Shown: positions 7,727 to 15,544 of the stretch, piece after piece
Position numbering within the stretch: the stretch's first letter is position 1
How the letters are laid out: every line of letters starts with the position of its first letter
From: CAYGUK01 sp964352985
Lineage (GTDB): Bacteria; Pseudomonadota; Gammaproteobacteria; JAHCLG01
Assembly: GCA_964352985.1 (NCBI GenBank)
Contig: CAYGUK010000051.1
Coordinates: 1-27,290, forward strand
Direction: 5' to 3'
Length of the DNA: 27,290 nucleotides
The notes under the pieces: model-generated
Databases searched by the model: none
What the model was told of the DNA's origin: nothing
The model's input: the letters and a program-made list of their open reading frames with translations, nothing else
Translations under genes and position numbers: made by a program

Positions 7727-8287
7727 ATGAAAAAATGCATTTTTTTGTTTTTGTTATTGATTGCGAATTTAAGTTTTGCTTATCCTAAAATTTTACAATC
7801 CACTTCCTATTATGAGATTAAAGCAAATAATGTTGAAGAGTTGCGACACGCTCTCGCCAAAGCTGGTATTGAGCGCAATTCAGCAAAAGAGTTTTCAGCT
7901 TATACGACTTGGACCGTGAATTGGAAGTACGGTTATCAGCATGTTAACAAAGAATGCTATTTAAAAAATATTCAAGTTATTTTAACTGTTCACTATCTTA
8001 TGCCGAAGTTAATTAATGTTGATTCGACTTCGGTCGAATTTCAAAAACAATGGCATCAATATATAACGGCGTTACGAGCTCATGAACGGGGTCATAAAGA
8101 CATAGGTTTAGATGCGGCTTTAGATATTGAAAAAATGATCCAACAAAATCTATCAGGTAATAATTGCACAAATTTAAATAATCGGATAAATAAATTGGGT
8201 AATAAAATATTAGCACAATATCGAGCTATCGAAATTAATTACGATAAAAAGACAAAACATGGTGAAACGCAGGGAGTTATTCTTTAA
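7727..8287 (+). CDS. Secreted DUF922 putative zinc metalloprotease
   Basis: A 186-residue protein with a signal peptide (residues 1-18, ending LSFA). The family signature of DUF922 is present twice over: an HExxH zinc motif in LRAHERGHKDIG (H119, E120, H123), and the C-terminal YDKKTKHGETQGV with H178, the likely third zinc ligand. Members are predicted secreted Zn-dependent peptidases; substrates are not known to me. Two cysteine pairs may form disulfides in the periplasm. It follows the HxlR gene by 4 bp, with AAGG before the ATG. The stop codon TAA lies in the A-run that forms the T-tract of the terminator from the opposite-strand gene. Confidence 0.82.
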   Translation: MKKCIFLFLLLIANLSFAYPKILQSTSYYEIKANNVEELRHALAKAGIERNSAKEFSAYTTWTVNWKYGYQHVNKECYLKNIQVILTVHYLMPKLINVDSTSVEFQKQWHQYITALRAHERGHKDIGLDAALDIEKMIQQNLSGNNCTNLNNRINKLGNKILAQYRAIEINYDKKTKHGETQGVIL

Positions 8288-8319
8288 AAAAAAGGATCAG
8301 GTTTTTGAAAACCTGATCC
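8286..8319 (-). terminator. Intrinsic terminator of the outer-membrane protein gene
   Basis: A perfect 11-bp GC-containing stem (GGATCAGGTTT 8294-8304 with AAACCTGATCC 8309-8319), loop of 4, followed on the minus strand by eight T (8286-8293). It sits 16 bp past the stop of the minus-strand gene at 8335. The hairpin may also slow plus-strand transcripts ending at 8287, but there is no T-run on that side. Confidence 0.88.
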
Positions 8320-8334
8320 ATAAGTAAAAACGAA

Positions 8335-8901
8335 TTAGCCGATGTTAAATTTAAGACCGACTGTACCAAGCGTCATTGCTGGTACTGGACCACTTTTTGT
8401 TGTGGCATCAAATTCAGCAGTTAATGCAACATTTTGTGTTAAGTTATAGTCAGCACCTGCACCAACTAACATAGCAGCACGGTGGAATGAACCGGTGCCA
8501 GTTAATGCAACATTTGGACTACGGAATTCGTGGTGAACGCTAGCGATACCAACTTTACCGTAAATATCAAGTCCATTGTTGAAAGGTAAAATTCCTTTAG
8601 CCGCGACACCTAGTGCGTAATTTTCACGTCCGCGGATACTGTTACCAAAATCTTCATTTGGTAAATTTAAATAGTCACCTTCGAGGGCGAAGTTTTTATT
8701 GAATTGGTAACCGGCATAAGCGTTAAAACCAAAACCGTGACGTTTGTTTTTAATAGCGCCTTGAACTGATTCATTGACTTTACCAATCCCTAAACCGCCA
8801 CCAAAATAGACACCATGATCAACGCCAACTGCTGCGAATGATGAAGTGGAAATTAAGGCGATGGCGCCTACCATTGTTGATAAAAAATGAGTTCTTTTCA
8901 T
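8335..8901 (-). CDS. Small outer-membrane beta-barrel protein
   Basis: A 188-residue protein with a signal peptide (MKRTHFLSTMVGAIALISTSSFA) and a mature part made of alternating amphipathic strands: YFGGGLGIGKV, GFGFNAYAGYQFNKNFALEGDYL, LDIYGKVGIASVHHEF, AAMLVGAGADYNLTQNVALTAEFD, TLGTVGLKFNIG. This is the pattern of an eight-stranded OmpA-N/OmpW/OMP_b-brl barrel. Start chosen at ATG 8901, preceded by AGAGAG, because residues before it in the longer frame do not look like a signal peptide. It is monocistronic, with a long leader holding several inverted repeats and its own terminator. Typical roles are adhesion or surface stability; this one cannot be assigned. Confidence 0.83.
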   Translation of the reverse strand: MKRTHFLSTMVGAIALISTSSFAAVGVDHGVYFGGGLGIGKVNESVQGAIKNKRHGFGFNAYAGYQFNKNFALEGDYLNLPNEDFGNSIRGRENYALGVAAKGILPFNNGLDIYGKVGIASVHHEFRSPNVALTGTGSFHRAAMLVGAGADYNLTQNVALTAEFDATTKSGPVPAMTLGTVGLKFNIG

Positions 8902-8935
8902 CTTTTTACTCTCTATGTTGAAGTTACTAATTTGA

Positions 8936-8949
8936 TGCACTTAAGTGCA
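8936..8949. promoter_or_regulatory. 14-bp perfect palindrome in the leader of the OMP gene
   Basis: TGCACTTAAGTGCA is a perfect palindrome 34 bp before the ATG of the minus-strand outer-membrane protein gene. It could be an operator or an mRNA hairpin. No known site assigned. Confidence 0.5.
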
Positions 8950-8982
8950 CATTGATAGCTACAAATTTGTTTGCCTGATTAA

Positions 8983-9022
8983 GCCAGCGAAGTCTTACAC
9001 AGTACGGGTAGTTTGGTCAAGG
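8983..9022 (-). promoter_or_regulatory. Possible sigma-70 promoter of the OMP gene
   Basis: On the minus strand TTGACC (about 9016-9021) is followed after 17 bp by TAAGAC, a weak -10. It lies about 110 nt before the coding start and inside the inverted repeat GGGTAG/CTACCC (9006-9032). Approximate placement by eye. Confidence 0.35.
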
Positions 9023-9034
9023 TTTTCTACCCCT

Positions 9035-9087
9035 AAATGTTTTCAAGTAAACATTTTTATTTTGCTAAAATTTTTCCCTATTTAGGG
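9035..9087. repeat. Nested inverted repeats upstream of the OMP gene
   Basis: AAATGTTT (9035-9042) pairs with AAACATTT (9049-9056) across a 6-base gap, and CCCTA (9076-9080) pairs with TAGGG (9083-9087). In addition CCCTAAA at 9031 can pair with TTTAGGG at 9081-9087, giving a larger alternative fold. The 200-bp gap has no gene. Confidence 0.5.
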
Positions 9088-9144
9088 TGGTATTTTATTT
9101 TGTCTAACTAGATGAAATATTGATATTTTTATTTAATTAGCTGA

Positions 9145-9555
9145 TTAGAGTTGGTGAGTTTTTATTTCGAAGTTTTGTGTTTTATAAAAACTAAAATGTG
9201 TGCGCGAAATTTTTTTCCAGTTTTCATCATTCGCCACAATTTCTATAATTCGCTTAAATTGATGACAACGAGAAGGAACTTGTCCTGAAAAATTAACCAA
9301 TACATCATTTATATTAGAAGGTTCATCACCTTGGCATATTAATATTGGTGCGTCGATTTTATCTTGTAAAAGCGCGTGAGGAATAAATTGAATGTCTTGA
9401 TAAGTCCACAATGTATCATCAATAAATTTTGCTTGTTGAGTGGAATCAACTTGAATTAATACTTGATGTTTTTTCGAATAAATTTTTTCAATTAAACGCC
9501 AGGCAAATTGATAGGGGTGGTTATCTTTTATAATATAAAAATCAACTTGAGGCAT
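9145..9555 (-). CDS. holC: DNA polymerase III chi subunit
   Basis: A 136-residue HolC protein. It starts VDFYIIKDNHPYQFAWRLIEKIYSKKHQVLIQVDS and has the conserved DDTLWTYQDIQFIPHAL, parallel to E. coli chi (DEALWARPAESFVPHNL), then APILICQGDEPSNINDVLVNF. Chi joins psi in the clamp-loader complex and binds single-strand DNA-binding protein during replication. It follows pepA on the same strand with a 1-bp gap, the gene order of E. coli pepA-holC-valS. Here no valS follows; an outer-membrane protein gene lies downstream. No clear terminator was seen after it. Confidence 0.9.
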   Translation of the reverse strand: MPQVDFYIIKDNHPYQFAWRLIEKIYSKKHQVLIQVDSTQQAKFIDDTLWTYQDIQFIPHALLQDKIDAPILICQGDEPSNINDVLVNFSGQVPSRCHQFKRIIEIVANDENWKKISRTHFSFYKTQNFEIKTHQL

Positions 9556-9556
9556 T

Positions 9557-11020
9557 TTATTTTTCCACTTGTTGAATTAAAAAATGTGTTAATTGTGCGA
9601 CTGGTTTACCACTTGCTAGTTGTTTTGAGCCACCATAAGTACTAGCGGTGCCTGCAACATCTAAATGCGCCCAACGAAATTTTTCAGTAAACTGCGCTAA
9701 AAAACAAGCGGCAACTGAAGCGCCGGCATAAGTTTTAGGAATATTTGAATTCACGCAATCTGCAACAGTACTGGCTAATTCTTCTGCGTATTCCTCATTC
9801 ATCGGTAAACGCCAACATCTATCATGGGTATATTCTCCCGAATCAATTAATGCTTTTAATAAGGCATCATCATCAGAAAATAATCCCGCCATTTTTTCAC
9901 CTAACGCGCTAACAACCGCGCCAGTTAATGTTGCGACATCAATCACAATGCGTGGTTCAAATCTCTCGCAATAAGTTAAGGCATCACATAAAACTAAACG
10001 GCCTTCGGCATCTGTATTAGTAATTTCTACTTTTATCCCTTTCATGGTAGTGATCACTGATTCTGGTACAAACGCTTCTTTATCAACCATATTTTCAGCA
10101 GTGCTCACAACACCTATGACATGAATTGGTAATTGCATAGAAGCAATCGCCTTCATCACACCGAATACGGCGGCTGCGCCACACATATCAAATTTCATTC
10201 CTAATTGCGCATGTTTCGCTTTGACTTGTAAACCACCGGTATCAAAAGTGATCCCTTTACCGACAAGACAAATGGGTGCGTCATTATTGCCTTTATATTC
10301 CATGAGAATTAAATGGGGTGGGTGTAAACTACCTTGACCAACCGCTAACAACGCATTCATATTTAATTTTGCTAAAGCTTTTGTATCTAAAACACTGGTT
10401 TTTATAGCATCAAATTCTGTTGCTAAGTCTTTTGCAGTTTGTGCTAAATATTGCGGCGTGCAAATATTGGGTGGTAAATTTCCTAAATCTTTTGTTAGAT
10501 TAATGCCCTCTATCATGGCTTTGGCTTGGAAAATAGTTTGTTTTAATTTCATCGATTTTTCTGTTGAGAAAAATTCAAATTTTTTAATTGGGAATACGAC
10601 TGGAAAAGGATTTTGACAATAATGATAAGCAAAATTTCCAACATGTAAAATAAAATGTTGGTATATCCAAAAATTATCTCGCTGAGTCACAGTTAAATGA
10701 TTAAAAAAACATTGCACAGATTTTAATTGACTTTGATTTAAATGTGTCAAAATTGAATTAAAAAGTGAGCGCATTGTTTTTTCAGTATTTGTTTTTTCGG
10801 CATGTCCAATGATCAATGCGGGACAATTTGCTTTTAGCTGAATGGGAATAAATAGACTTTTACCAATAGCGGGCAATTGTTTTTGTGAGATAACTTCTTT
10901 TATTATTTGACGCACAGGTGCTGGTAAAATAGATAAGTTATTGACGGGATTTTTTTTATCATCGATTATTATGACAAAACAATCAACTTTTGCTATGTTA
11001 TGGCCCAATTTAAATTGCAT
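9557..11020 (-). CDS. pepA: Leucyl aminopeptidase (M17, PepA)
   Basis: Cytosolic M17 aminopeptidase of 487 residues that removes N-terminal residues from peptides, normally a hexamer with two metal ions per subunit. The family signature NTDAEGRLVL is intact, and the metal and catalytic residues are visible: K255, D260 and K267 in GKGITFDTGGLQVK, D278 in MKFDMCGAAAV, and D337, E339, R341. The N-terminal domain is poorly conserved, as usual. In E. coli the same protein also binds DNA in Xer recombination and carAB control; the sequence cannot show this here. ATG start with GGGGAAAC upstream. It is divergent from lptF across 77 bp, a widely conserved arrangement. Confidence 0.95.
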   Translation of the reverse strand: MQFKLGHNIAKVDCFVIIIDDKKNPVNNLSILPAPVRQIIKEVISQKQLPAIGKSLFIPIQLKANCPALIIGHAEKTNTEKTMRSLFNSILTHLNQSQLKSVQCFFNHLTVTQRDNFWIYQHFILHVGNFAYHYCQNPFPVVFPIKKFEFFSTEKSMKLKQTIFQAKAMIEGINLTKDLGNLPPNICTPQYLAQTAKDLATEFDAIKTSVLDTKALAKLNMNALLAVGQGSLHPPHLILMEYKGNNDAPICLVGKGITFDTGGLQVKAKHAQLGMKFDMCGAAAVFGVMKAIASMQLPIHVIGVVSTAENMVDKEAFVPESVITTMKGIKVEITNTDAEGRLVLCDALTYCERFEPRIVIDVATLTGAVVSALGEKMAGLFSDDDALLKALIDSGEYTHDRCWRLPMNEEYAEELASTVADCVNSNIPKTYAGASVAACFLAQFTEKFRWAHLDVAGTASTYGGSKQLASGKPVAQLTHFLIQQVEK

Positions 11021-11042
11021 ATTGTTTCCCCAGTGTGCATAA

Positions 11043-11071
11043 TTGACAAGCTTTAAAAGAGCTTAAGTTTA
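11043..11071 (+). promoter_or_regulatory. Probable promoter of lptF-lptG
   Basis: A perfect TTGACA (11043-11048) lies 55 bp before the lptF start. The spacer holds the inverted repeat AAGCT/AGCTT (11048-11064). The -10 is weak: TAAGTT at 15 bp or AGTTTA at 17 bp. The same 77-bp gap must hold the pepA promoter on the other strand. Confidence 0.4.
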
Positions 11072-11097
11072 GCTAATCAGTGAAGTGAAATATAGTA

Positions 11098-12207
11098 GTG
11101 ATATTATTTCGATATTTGGCCAGAGAAGTTTTAAATACGACATTTGTCGTTACCATATTATTGGTTTTAATTTTTTTAAGTAACCAATTTGTTCGATTAC
11201 TTTCAAAAATTGCTGCTGGAAAATTAGCTATTTCTTTACTCCTTCATTTAATTCTTTGGGAAGTGCCTGTTTTACTCGGTTATCTTCTACCGGTGGGTTT
11301 GTTTGTTGGGATATTACTTTCATATGGCAGAATGTATGCTGATAATGAAATGACGGTGCTGCGAGCATGTGGATTTGGCCAAGGTAAGTTAATGGCTTAT
11401 ACCATGAGTTTTGGATTATTCGTTTTAGCCATTGTTGCGGCAATGGTGATGTGGGTCACACCTCACGTTTTAGCGAAGCAAGAACGTGCCATTTCTTCAC
11501 AAGGCGCTAACTTATTATTACAAACCATTATTCCTGGTCGTTTTCAATCACTACATCAAGGCGATGAAGTTTTTTATGTTAATCGCATTTCTAGTGATAG
11601 AGAACATTTATCACAAATTTTTATTGCGCAGTATCAAAAACCAAAAAATGAAAAACCGCGTTGGACTATCATGACAGCAGATCATGCGGAACAAGAAACA
11701 GATTCTAAATCTGGTCGACATTTATTAGTCGCTCACAATGGTTATCGTTATAATGGTACTCCTGGTCATAACGATTACGATATAGCTAAGTTTGGACAGT
11801 ATGGTGTGATTTTACCAGAGAATACTAAACAGGGTGGTATTATGGTAAAAGCGGTCGACACAACAAAGTTATATCGAGAGAAAAATAAAAATATAAGTTA
11901 CGAAGCTGAGTGGCAATGGCGCTGGTCAATTCCATTTTCAATTATTTTATTAGTTTTATTGGGTGTGCCAATTGCTAAAGTTAATCCTCGACAAGGTAAA
12001 TTTGCTAAATTACTCCCAGCCACATTAATCTATATTATTTATGCCAACATGTTATTTGTGTGTCGCGATTGGATAGAAAGTCACACGGTGCCGACTTGGC
12101 TTGGTATGTGGACGGTTCACATTCCTTTATTATTTATTGCTCTATTTGTTTTAATTGGGCGCGAAAGATTATGGCGTTTAGTTAAACCGAGGAGGCGATT
12201 CGTTTGA
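11098..12207 (+). CDS. lptF: LPS export ABC transporter permease LptF
   Basis: Inner-membrane subunit (369 residues) of the LptB2FG transporter, which extracts lipopolysaccharide from the inner membrane and pushes it across the periplasm. It shows the YjgP/YjgQ family layout: three N-terminal helices (LVLIFLSNQFVRLLSKIAAGKL; VLLGYLLPVGLFVGILLSYGRMYADNEMTVLRACGFG), a periplasmic beta-jellyroll (about residues 125-260, with FQSLHQGDEVFYVNRI), and three C-terminal helices. Start is GTG at 11098, with only a weak ribosome site. Its TGA overlaps the TTG of lptG by four bases. Confidence 0.95.
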   Translation: MILFRYLAREVLNTTFVVTILLVLIFLSNQFVRLLSKIAAGKLAISLLLHLILWEVPVLLGYLLPVGLFVGILLSYGRMYADNEMTVLRACGFGQGKLMAYTMSFGLFVLAIVAAMVMWVTPHVLAKQERAISSQGANLLLQTIIPGRFQSLHQGDEVFYVNRISSDREHLSQIFIAQYQKPKNEKPRWTIMTADHAEQETDSKSGRHLLVAHNGYRYNGTPGHNDYDIAKFGQYGVILPENTKQGGIMVKAVDTTKLYREKNKNISYEAEWQWRWSIPFSIILLVLLGVPIAKVNPRQGKFAKLLPATLIYIIYANMLFVCRDWIESHTVPTWLGMWTVHIPLLFIALFVLIGRERLWRLVKPRRRFV

Positions 12208-13271
12208 AAATTTTACGCCGTTATATAGGTCGCAATATTATTTCATCTATTCTGGTTGTTTTAGTTGTTTTGATTGGGATGGATTTATTTATTCAATTTT
12301 TAAATGAATTGGATGATATTGGTCAAGGTAATTATACGTTGGCATCTGCATTTTTAGTGGCATTTCTAAGAATTCCTCAATCGGTTTATGAATTTTTTCC
12401 AATGGCAGGTTTGATCGGTAGTCTATTGGGTTTAGGCAATTTAGCATCTAATAGTGAACTAATTGTAATGAGAAGTGCGGGCGTGTCGAGTAGCCAAATT
12501 GCTAAAAGTGTGATGATGGCGGCAGTGATAATTATGGTTATCGTTACTTTTTTAGGTGAGGTAATTGCACCGAATGCCTTGCGCATTGCAGAATTGCGTA
12601 AAGCTTTCGATATTAGCGGCGGTCAAACCATGCAAACTTTACAAGGTGCGTGGTTGCGGGATGGAAATACGTTTATTTATGTTAATCGTGTTTTACCACA
12701 TAATAATTTACGGGATATCAAATGGTATACTTTAGGAGATCATGATCAATTAGCTTATGCCGGTGTAGCTAAATCAGCAACGTTTCGTAATGATCAATGG
12801 GTGTTACAAGATGCGAGTCGCACGCAATTTCTCGGCATGCAACAAACAAAATCTTCGCATTTTGATAAATTAAATTGGCACGTCAAACTTAATCCGAAAG
12901 TGTTAACCTTAGCAAGCATTAGTCCTGATGAAATGTCATTAAATCAACTTTATAAATATATTCGTTATCGACAACAAAACCGCTTACAAGCCAGTCAGTA
13001 TTCACTTGCTTTTTGGCAAAGAGTGTTGGCACCTATCGCTACCTTAGTCATGATATTTTTAGCGATCCCTTTTATTTTTGGTCCGCTACGGACGGTTACC
13101 ATGGGATTAAGAATTGTCGCTGGTGTGGGTGCTGGATTAGTGTTTTATTTTGCAAATCAATTATTCGGACCATTCAGTATGGTTTATCAAATGCCCCCTT
13201 TGTGGGCGGCGCTTATTCCAATTTTATTTTTTGCTTTGATCGGTGTTTTTCTTATGATTAAAACTAAATAA
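12204..13271 (+). CDS. lptG: LPS export ABC transporter permease LptG
   Basis: The partner permease of LptF, 355 residues with the same six-helix plus jellyroll layout: VLVVLIGMDLFIQFLNELDDIG, then VYEFFPMAGLIGSLLGLGNLASNSELIVMRSAGVS, periplasmic region about residues 130-265, and three C-terminal helices ending ALIPILFFALIGVFLMI. Start is TTG at 12204, fixed by a strong AGGAGG at 12190-12195, 8 bp upstream, and by TTGA overlap with the lptF stop. Coupled translation suits the 1:1 heterodimer. No T-run terminator follows; a 16-bp palindrome is found at 13286-13301. Confidence 0.95.
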   Translation: MKILRRYIGRNIISSILVVLVVLIGMDLFIQFLNELDDIGQGNYTLASAFLVAFLRIPQSVYEFFPMAGLIGSLLGLGNLASNSELIVMRSAGVSSSQIAKSVMMAAVIIMVIVTFLGEVIAPNALRIAELRKAFDISGGQTMQTLQGAWLRDGNTFIYVNRVLPHNNLRDIKWYTLGDHDQLAYAGVAKSATFRNDQWVLQDASRTQFLGMQQTKSSHFDKLNWHVKLNPKVLTLASISPDEMSLNQLYKYIRYRQQNRLQASQYSLAFWQRVLAPIATLVMIFLAIPFIFGPLRTVTMGLRIVAGVGAGLVFYFANQLFGPFSMVYQMPPLWAALIPILFFALIGVFLMIKTK

Positions 13272-13285
13272 ATTTTAGTGTTAGA

Positions 13286-13301
13286 TTATTTTCGAAAATA
13301 A
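13286..13301. repeat. 16-bp perfect palindrome after lptG
   Basis: TTATTTTCGAAAATAA is a perfect palindrome 14 bp past the lptG stop. It could fold as a weak transcript-end hairpin or bind a protein. A second small pair, GTTG/CAAC, lies at about 13318-13329. Confidence 0.4.
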
Positions 13302-13364
13302 CATAAGTTACACAGCGTTGTTTCCAACAATCTTGCGCTACAATAAAAGCAATCTATTATTTCT

Positions 13365-13683
13365 ATGATTGTCTTTGCCTATTGCGTGGCCTGTTTTCTG
13401 CTTTATTTTATCAATCAGATTATTCGAAATTATATATTCACTTGTCACACAATAGTTTAATTTATTGTTGGTTAACACTACTGTTATTACTTATTATTCA
13501 TGATACATATTTTTATTGGATACATCGAATTCTACATTTACTCTGGTATTTAAAACAAATTCATACTGTCAGTAATTTCGGTTTTTGGATTCCTTTTGGG
13601 ATACCATAATGAATACAAGTCATCCAGAAAATGAAAAAAATTTTGAATATTTTTTGCAACGTAAAGAAAAAGCATTATTATAA
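13365..13683 (+). pseudogene. Decayed sterol desaturase / fatty acid hydroxylase family gene
   Basis: The stretch 13382-13609 reads LTLLLLLIIHDTYFYWIHRILH, the first histidine box (HDxYFYWxHRxxH) of the membrane di-iron sterol desaturase superfamily, then QIHTV, which normally runs on into HHxSxNPT. Here it jumps to NFGFWIPF, part of the C-terminal NYGxWxPFWDxxMxT motif, so the middle with the other histidine boxes is deleted. One T is missing from the run at 13594-13597: shifting one frame restores WDTIMNTSHPENEKNFEYFLQRK, which ends at the stop at 13681-13683. The N-terminal part is also missing or frameshifted (a hydrophobic piece starts at ATG 13365 in another frame). It cannot make an active enzyme, which needs all histidine clusters. 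Confidence 0.8.
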
Positions 13684-13718
13684 AATAAAGATAGCCAAAC
13701 ACATTAATAGTGTTTAGC
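13684..13718 (-). terminator. Possible terminator of the RDD gene
   Basis: AAACAC (13697-13702) pairs with GTGTTT (13710-13715), extended by a GC pair beyond one mismatch (13694-13718). On the minus strand it runs into a T-rich but interrupted tract. It lies just past the stop of the minus-strand RDD gene. Confidence 0.5.
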
Positions 13719-13724
13719 AAAAAG

Positions 13725-14138
13725 TTATTTTCTAATAATCACGACTTCAGTTTTAGAGAGTCGGTCATGCAAAGTGAGTTTTTTCTTGCTAAAAAATATA
13801 ATAAATATTCCCAATCCAAAAAAAAGATAACTAGGTATAGCAAAACTTAACCTTAACAAGCCTTGAAAAATAGAAATGGGTTTGCCTTGTCGATTCTGTA
13901 ATTTTATTCCCCAAGCTAACATGCCAATAGTTTGTCCCGACTTACACCAGAAAAAAAGATAGAAAATTACCCAGATTAAAAATAATAAAATTTGAAAATA
14001 GTGATTTTGAGGACTGATAGCTTGTTCATGATTGAGAGAGACTAATATTGCAGTAATAAAAAAATAAAATGCTAAAAGAATTAAGCCATCATAAAATAAC
14101 GCACAAAATCTTCGCCAAAATCCAGCTGTTACTTGCAT
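13725..14138 (-). CDS. RDD-family membrane protein
   Basis: A 137-residue inner-membrane protein with the RDD domain: the first segment FWRRFCALFYDGLILLAFYFFITAILV holds the conserved Arg and Asp, a second helix is LLFLIWVIFYLFFW, followed by the typical GQTIGMLAWGIKLQNRQGKPISIFQGLLR, a third hydrophobic segment, and the C-terminal LTLHDRLSKTEVV with the last Asp. Start chosen at ATG 14138 because ACGGAGTG precedes it; the longer frame to 14177 adds a non-conserved end. RDD proteins are of varied or unknown function, some linked to ion transport. It is divergent from the MFS gene, whose leader overlaps its start region. Confidence 0.85.
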   Translation of the reverse strand: MQVTAGFWRRFCALFYDGLILLAFYFFITAILVSLNHEQAISPQNHYFQILLFLIWVIFYLFFWCKSGQTIGMLAWGIKLQNRQGKPISIFQGLLRLSFAIPSYLFFGLGIFIIFFSKKKLTLHDRLSKTEVVIIRK

Positions 14139-14192
14139 TCCGTAAACACTCCGTATAAAGTCTCTCTTGCACAGCATATTGGAGACATAATA

Positions 14193-15455
14193 ATTAACGA
14201 TTATACAAAAAAATATCGTCCTTGGATAATATGGGCGTTAGGCGCAGCGTTTTTTTTCGTTGAATATTTTGCTCGAGTTTCCCCAGGTGTGATGGCAAAC
14301 CAATTAGCGGCGTCATTTCATATTGATGCTTTTTTATTGGGTAGCTTATCGGCGTTTTTTTACTATGCTTATGTTTCGATGCAAATCCCTGTTGGAGTGT
14401 TGGTTGACCGATTTGGTCCACATCGATTATTAACTGTTATGGCTGTATTATGTGCGATAGCGGCTTATATATTTAGCCTCGCACAAAATTTAGCCGTGGC
14501 AGAGATGGCCCGTCTATTAATCGGATTTTCTGCGTCATTTGCTTTTGTTGGTGCTTTAAAATTAGCGTCACTTTGGTTTCCGCCGAATCGGTTTGGTTTA
14601 CTTGCCGGTTTTACGCAAGCAATTGGGATGTTTGGCGCAGCAATAGGTGATGCGCCGATGTCTTTAGTTGTTGAAAAAATTGGTTGGCGCGATACCATGC
14701 AGTTAATTGCATTAGCGTTTTTTATTTTAGCTATATTAATTGGATTAATTGTTCGAGATCAACCAAAGCGTTCAACAGCACCGCTAGGACGAAAAAAAAC
14801 AGAACCTATTTTGCAATATTTAAAATGTGTTTTATCTAATAAACAATCGTGGATCAACGCTGGCTTTGCTGCAGTTGTTTATGCGCCTACGGCTTCACTT
14901 GCTGAATTGTGGGGACCAAAATTTCTTGCTGCTAAATATCATGTAAGTTTAACGTTAGGCGCAAGTATGAATAGTTTTATTTTTATTGGTTGGGCTATTG
15001 CGGGTCCTCTTGCTGGATTTTACTCTGACAGGTTAGGTCGACGTAAACCCCTAATGATTATTTCTGCCTTGTGTTGCGCTGTTATTTTAGCTGCTATTTT
15101 ATATGTGCCGAATTTACCCATGAGTTTATGTTATCTTTTATTATTTCTTTTTGGTGTCGCCAATACAGGTGTTGGGGTGTCTTATGCTTTATCGACAGAA
15201 ATTAATCCGCATCGTCTCTCTGGTACTTCTCTCGCATTTTGTAATATGGCTTCGGTGATATTCGGCGCGTTACTACAACCCATCATGGGTAAAATACTCG
15301 ATTTAAATTGGACAGGTCACTTCATGCATGGTGCTAGGATTTATAATAATTATGCTTATCAAGTTGCATTTACCGTGTTGCCAATTGGTTGTTTAATCGG
15401 TGTTGTTTTAGCTATTTGGGTGAAAGAAAGTTATTGTAAACATCAACCAGATTAG
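14193..15455 (+). CDS. MFS transporter, apparently with an ATT start
   Basis: A 12-helix major facilitator protein of about 420 residues. It begins YRPWIIWALGAAFFFVEYFARVSPGVMANQL, has the A-motif loop between helices 2 and 3 (PVGVLVDRFGPHRLL) and its repeat in the second half (GFYSDRLGRRKPLMI). Substrate unknown; related proteins in intracellular gammaproteobacteria are often nutrient importers. No ATG, GTG or TTG is placed well: the TTG at 14133 has no ribosome site and overlaps the start of the divergent gene. GGAG at 14181-14184 stands 8 bp before an in-frame ATT (14193), with ATA codons at 14187 and 14190. I therefore place the start at ATT 14193; the function call does not depend on it. 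Confidence 0.85.
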   Translation: MNDYTKKYRPWIIWALGAAFFFVEYFARVSPGVMANQLAASFHIDAFLLGSLSAFFYYAYVSMQIPVGVLVDRFGPHRLLTVMAVLCAIAAYIFSLAQNLAVAEMARLLIGFSASFAFVGALKLASLWFPPNRFGLLAGFTQAIGMFGAAIGDAPMSLVVEKIGWRDTMQLIALAFFILAILIGLIVRDQPKRSTAPLGRKKTEPILQYLKCVLSNKQSWINAGFAAVVYAPTASLAELWGPKFLAAKYHVSLTLGASMNSFIFIGWAIAGPLAGFYSDRLGRRKPLMIISALCCAVILAAILYVPNLPMSLCYLLLFLFGVANTGVGVSYALSTEINPHRLSGTSLAFCNMASVIFGALLQPIMGKILDLNWTGHFMHGARIYNNYAYQVAFTVLPIGCLIGVVLAIWVKESYCKHQPD

Positions 15456-15544
15456 TCTTAAGTTGCTGATCTTATTAAATGTCGCGATATGTATATATTG
15501 CATCTATACTATAAGACAAAGGATTTAAGTGAAGAGGGTTTAAA

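Noticed and set aside
8013..8216. 67-aa minus-strand frame over the DUF922 gene
   Set aside because: It is antisense to a gene with clear HERGH and YDxxTxHG motifs and has no support of its own.
11228..11674. Short frames overlapping lptF on both strands
   Set aside because: They lie within a conserved membrane protein gene and look like AT-rich shadow frames.
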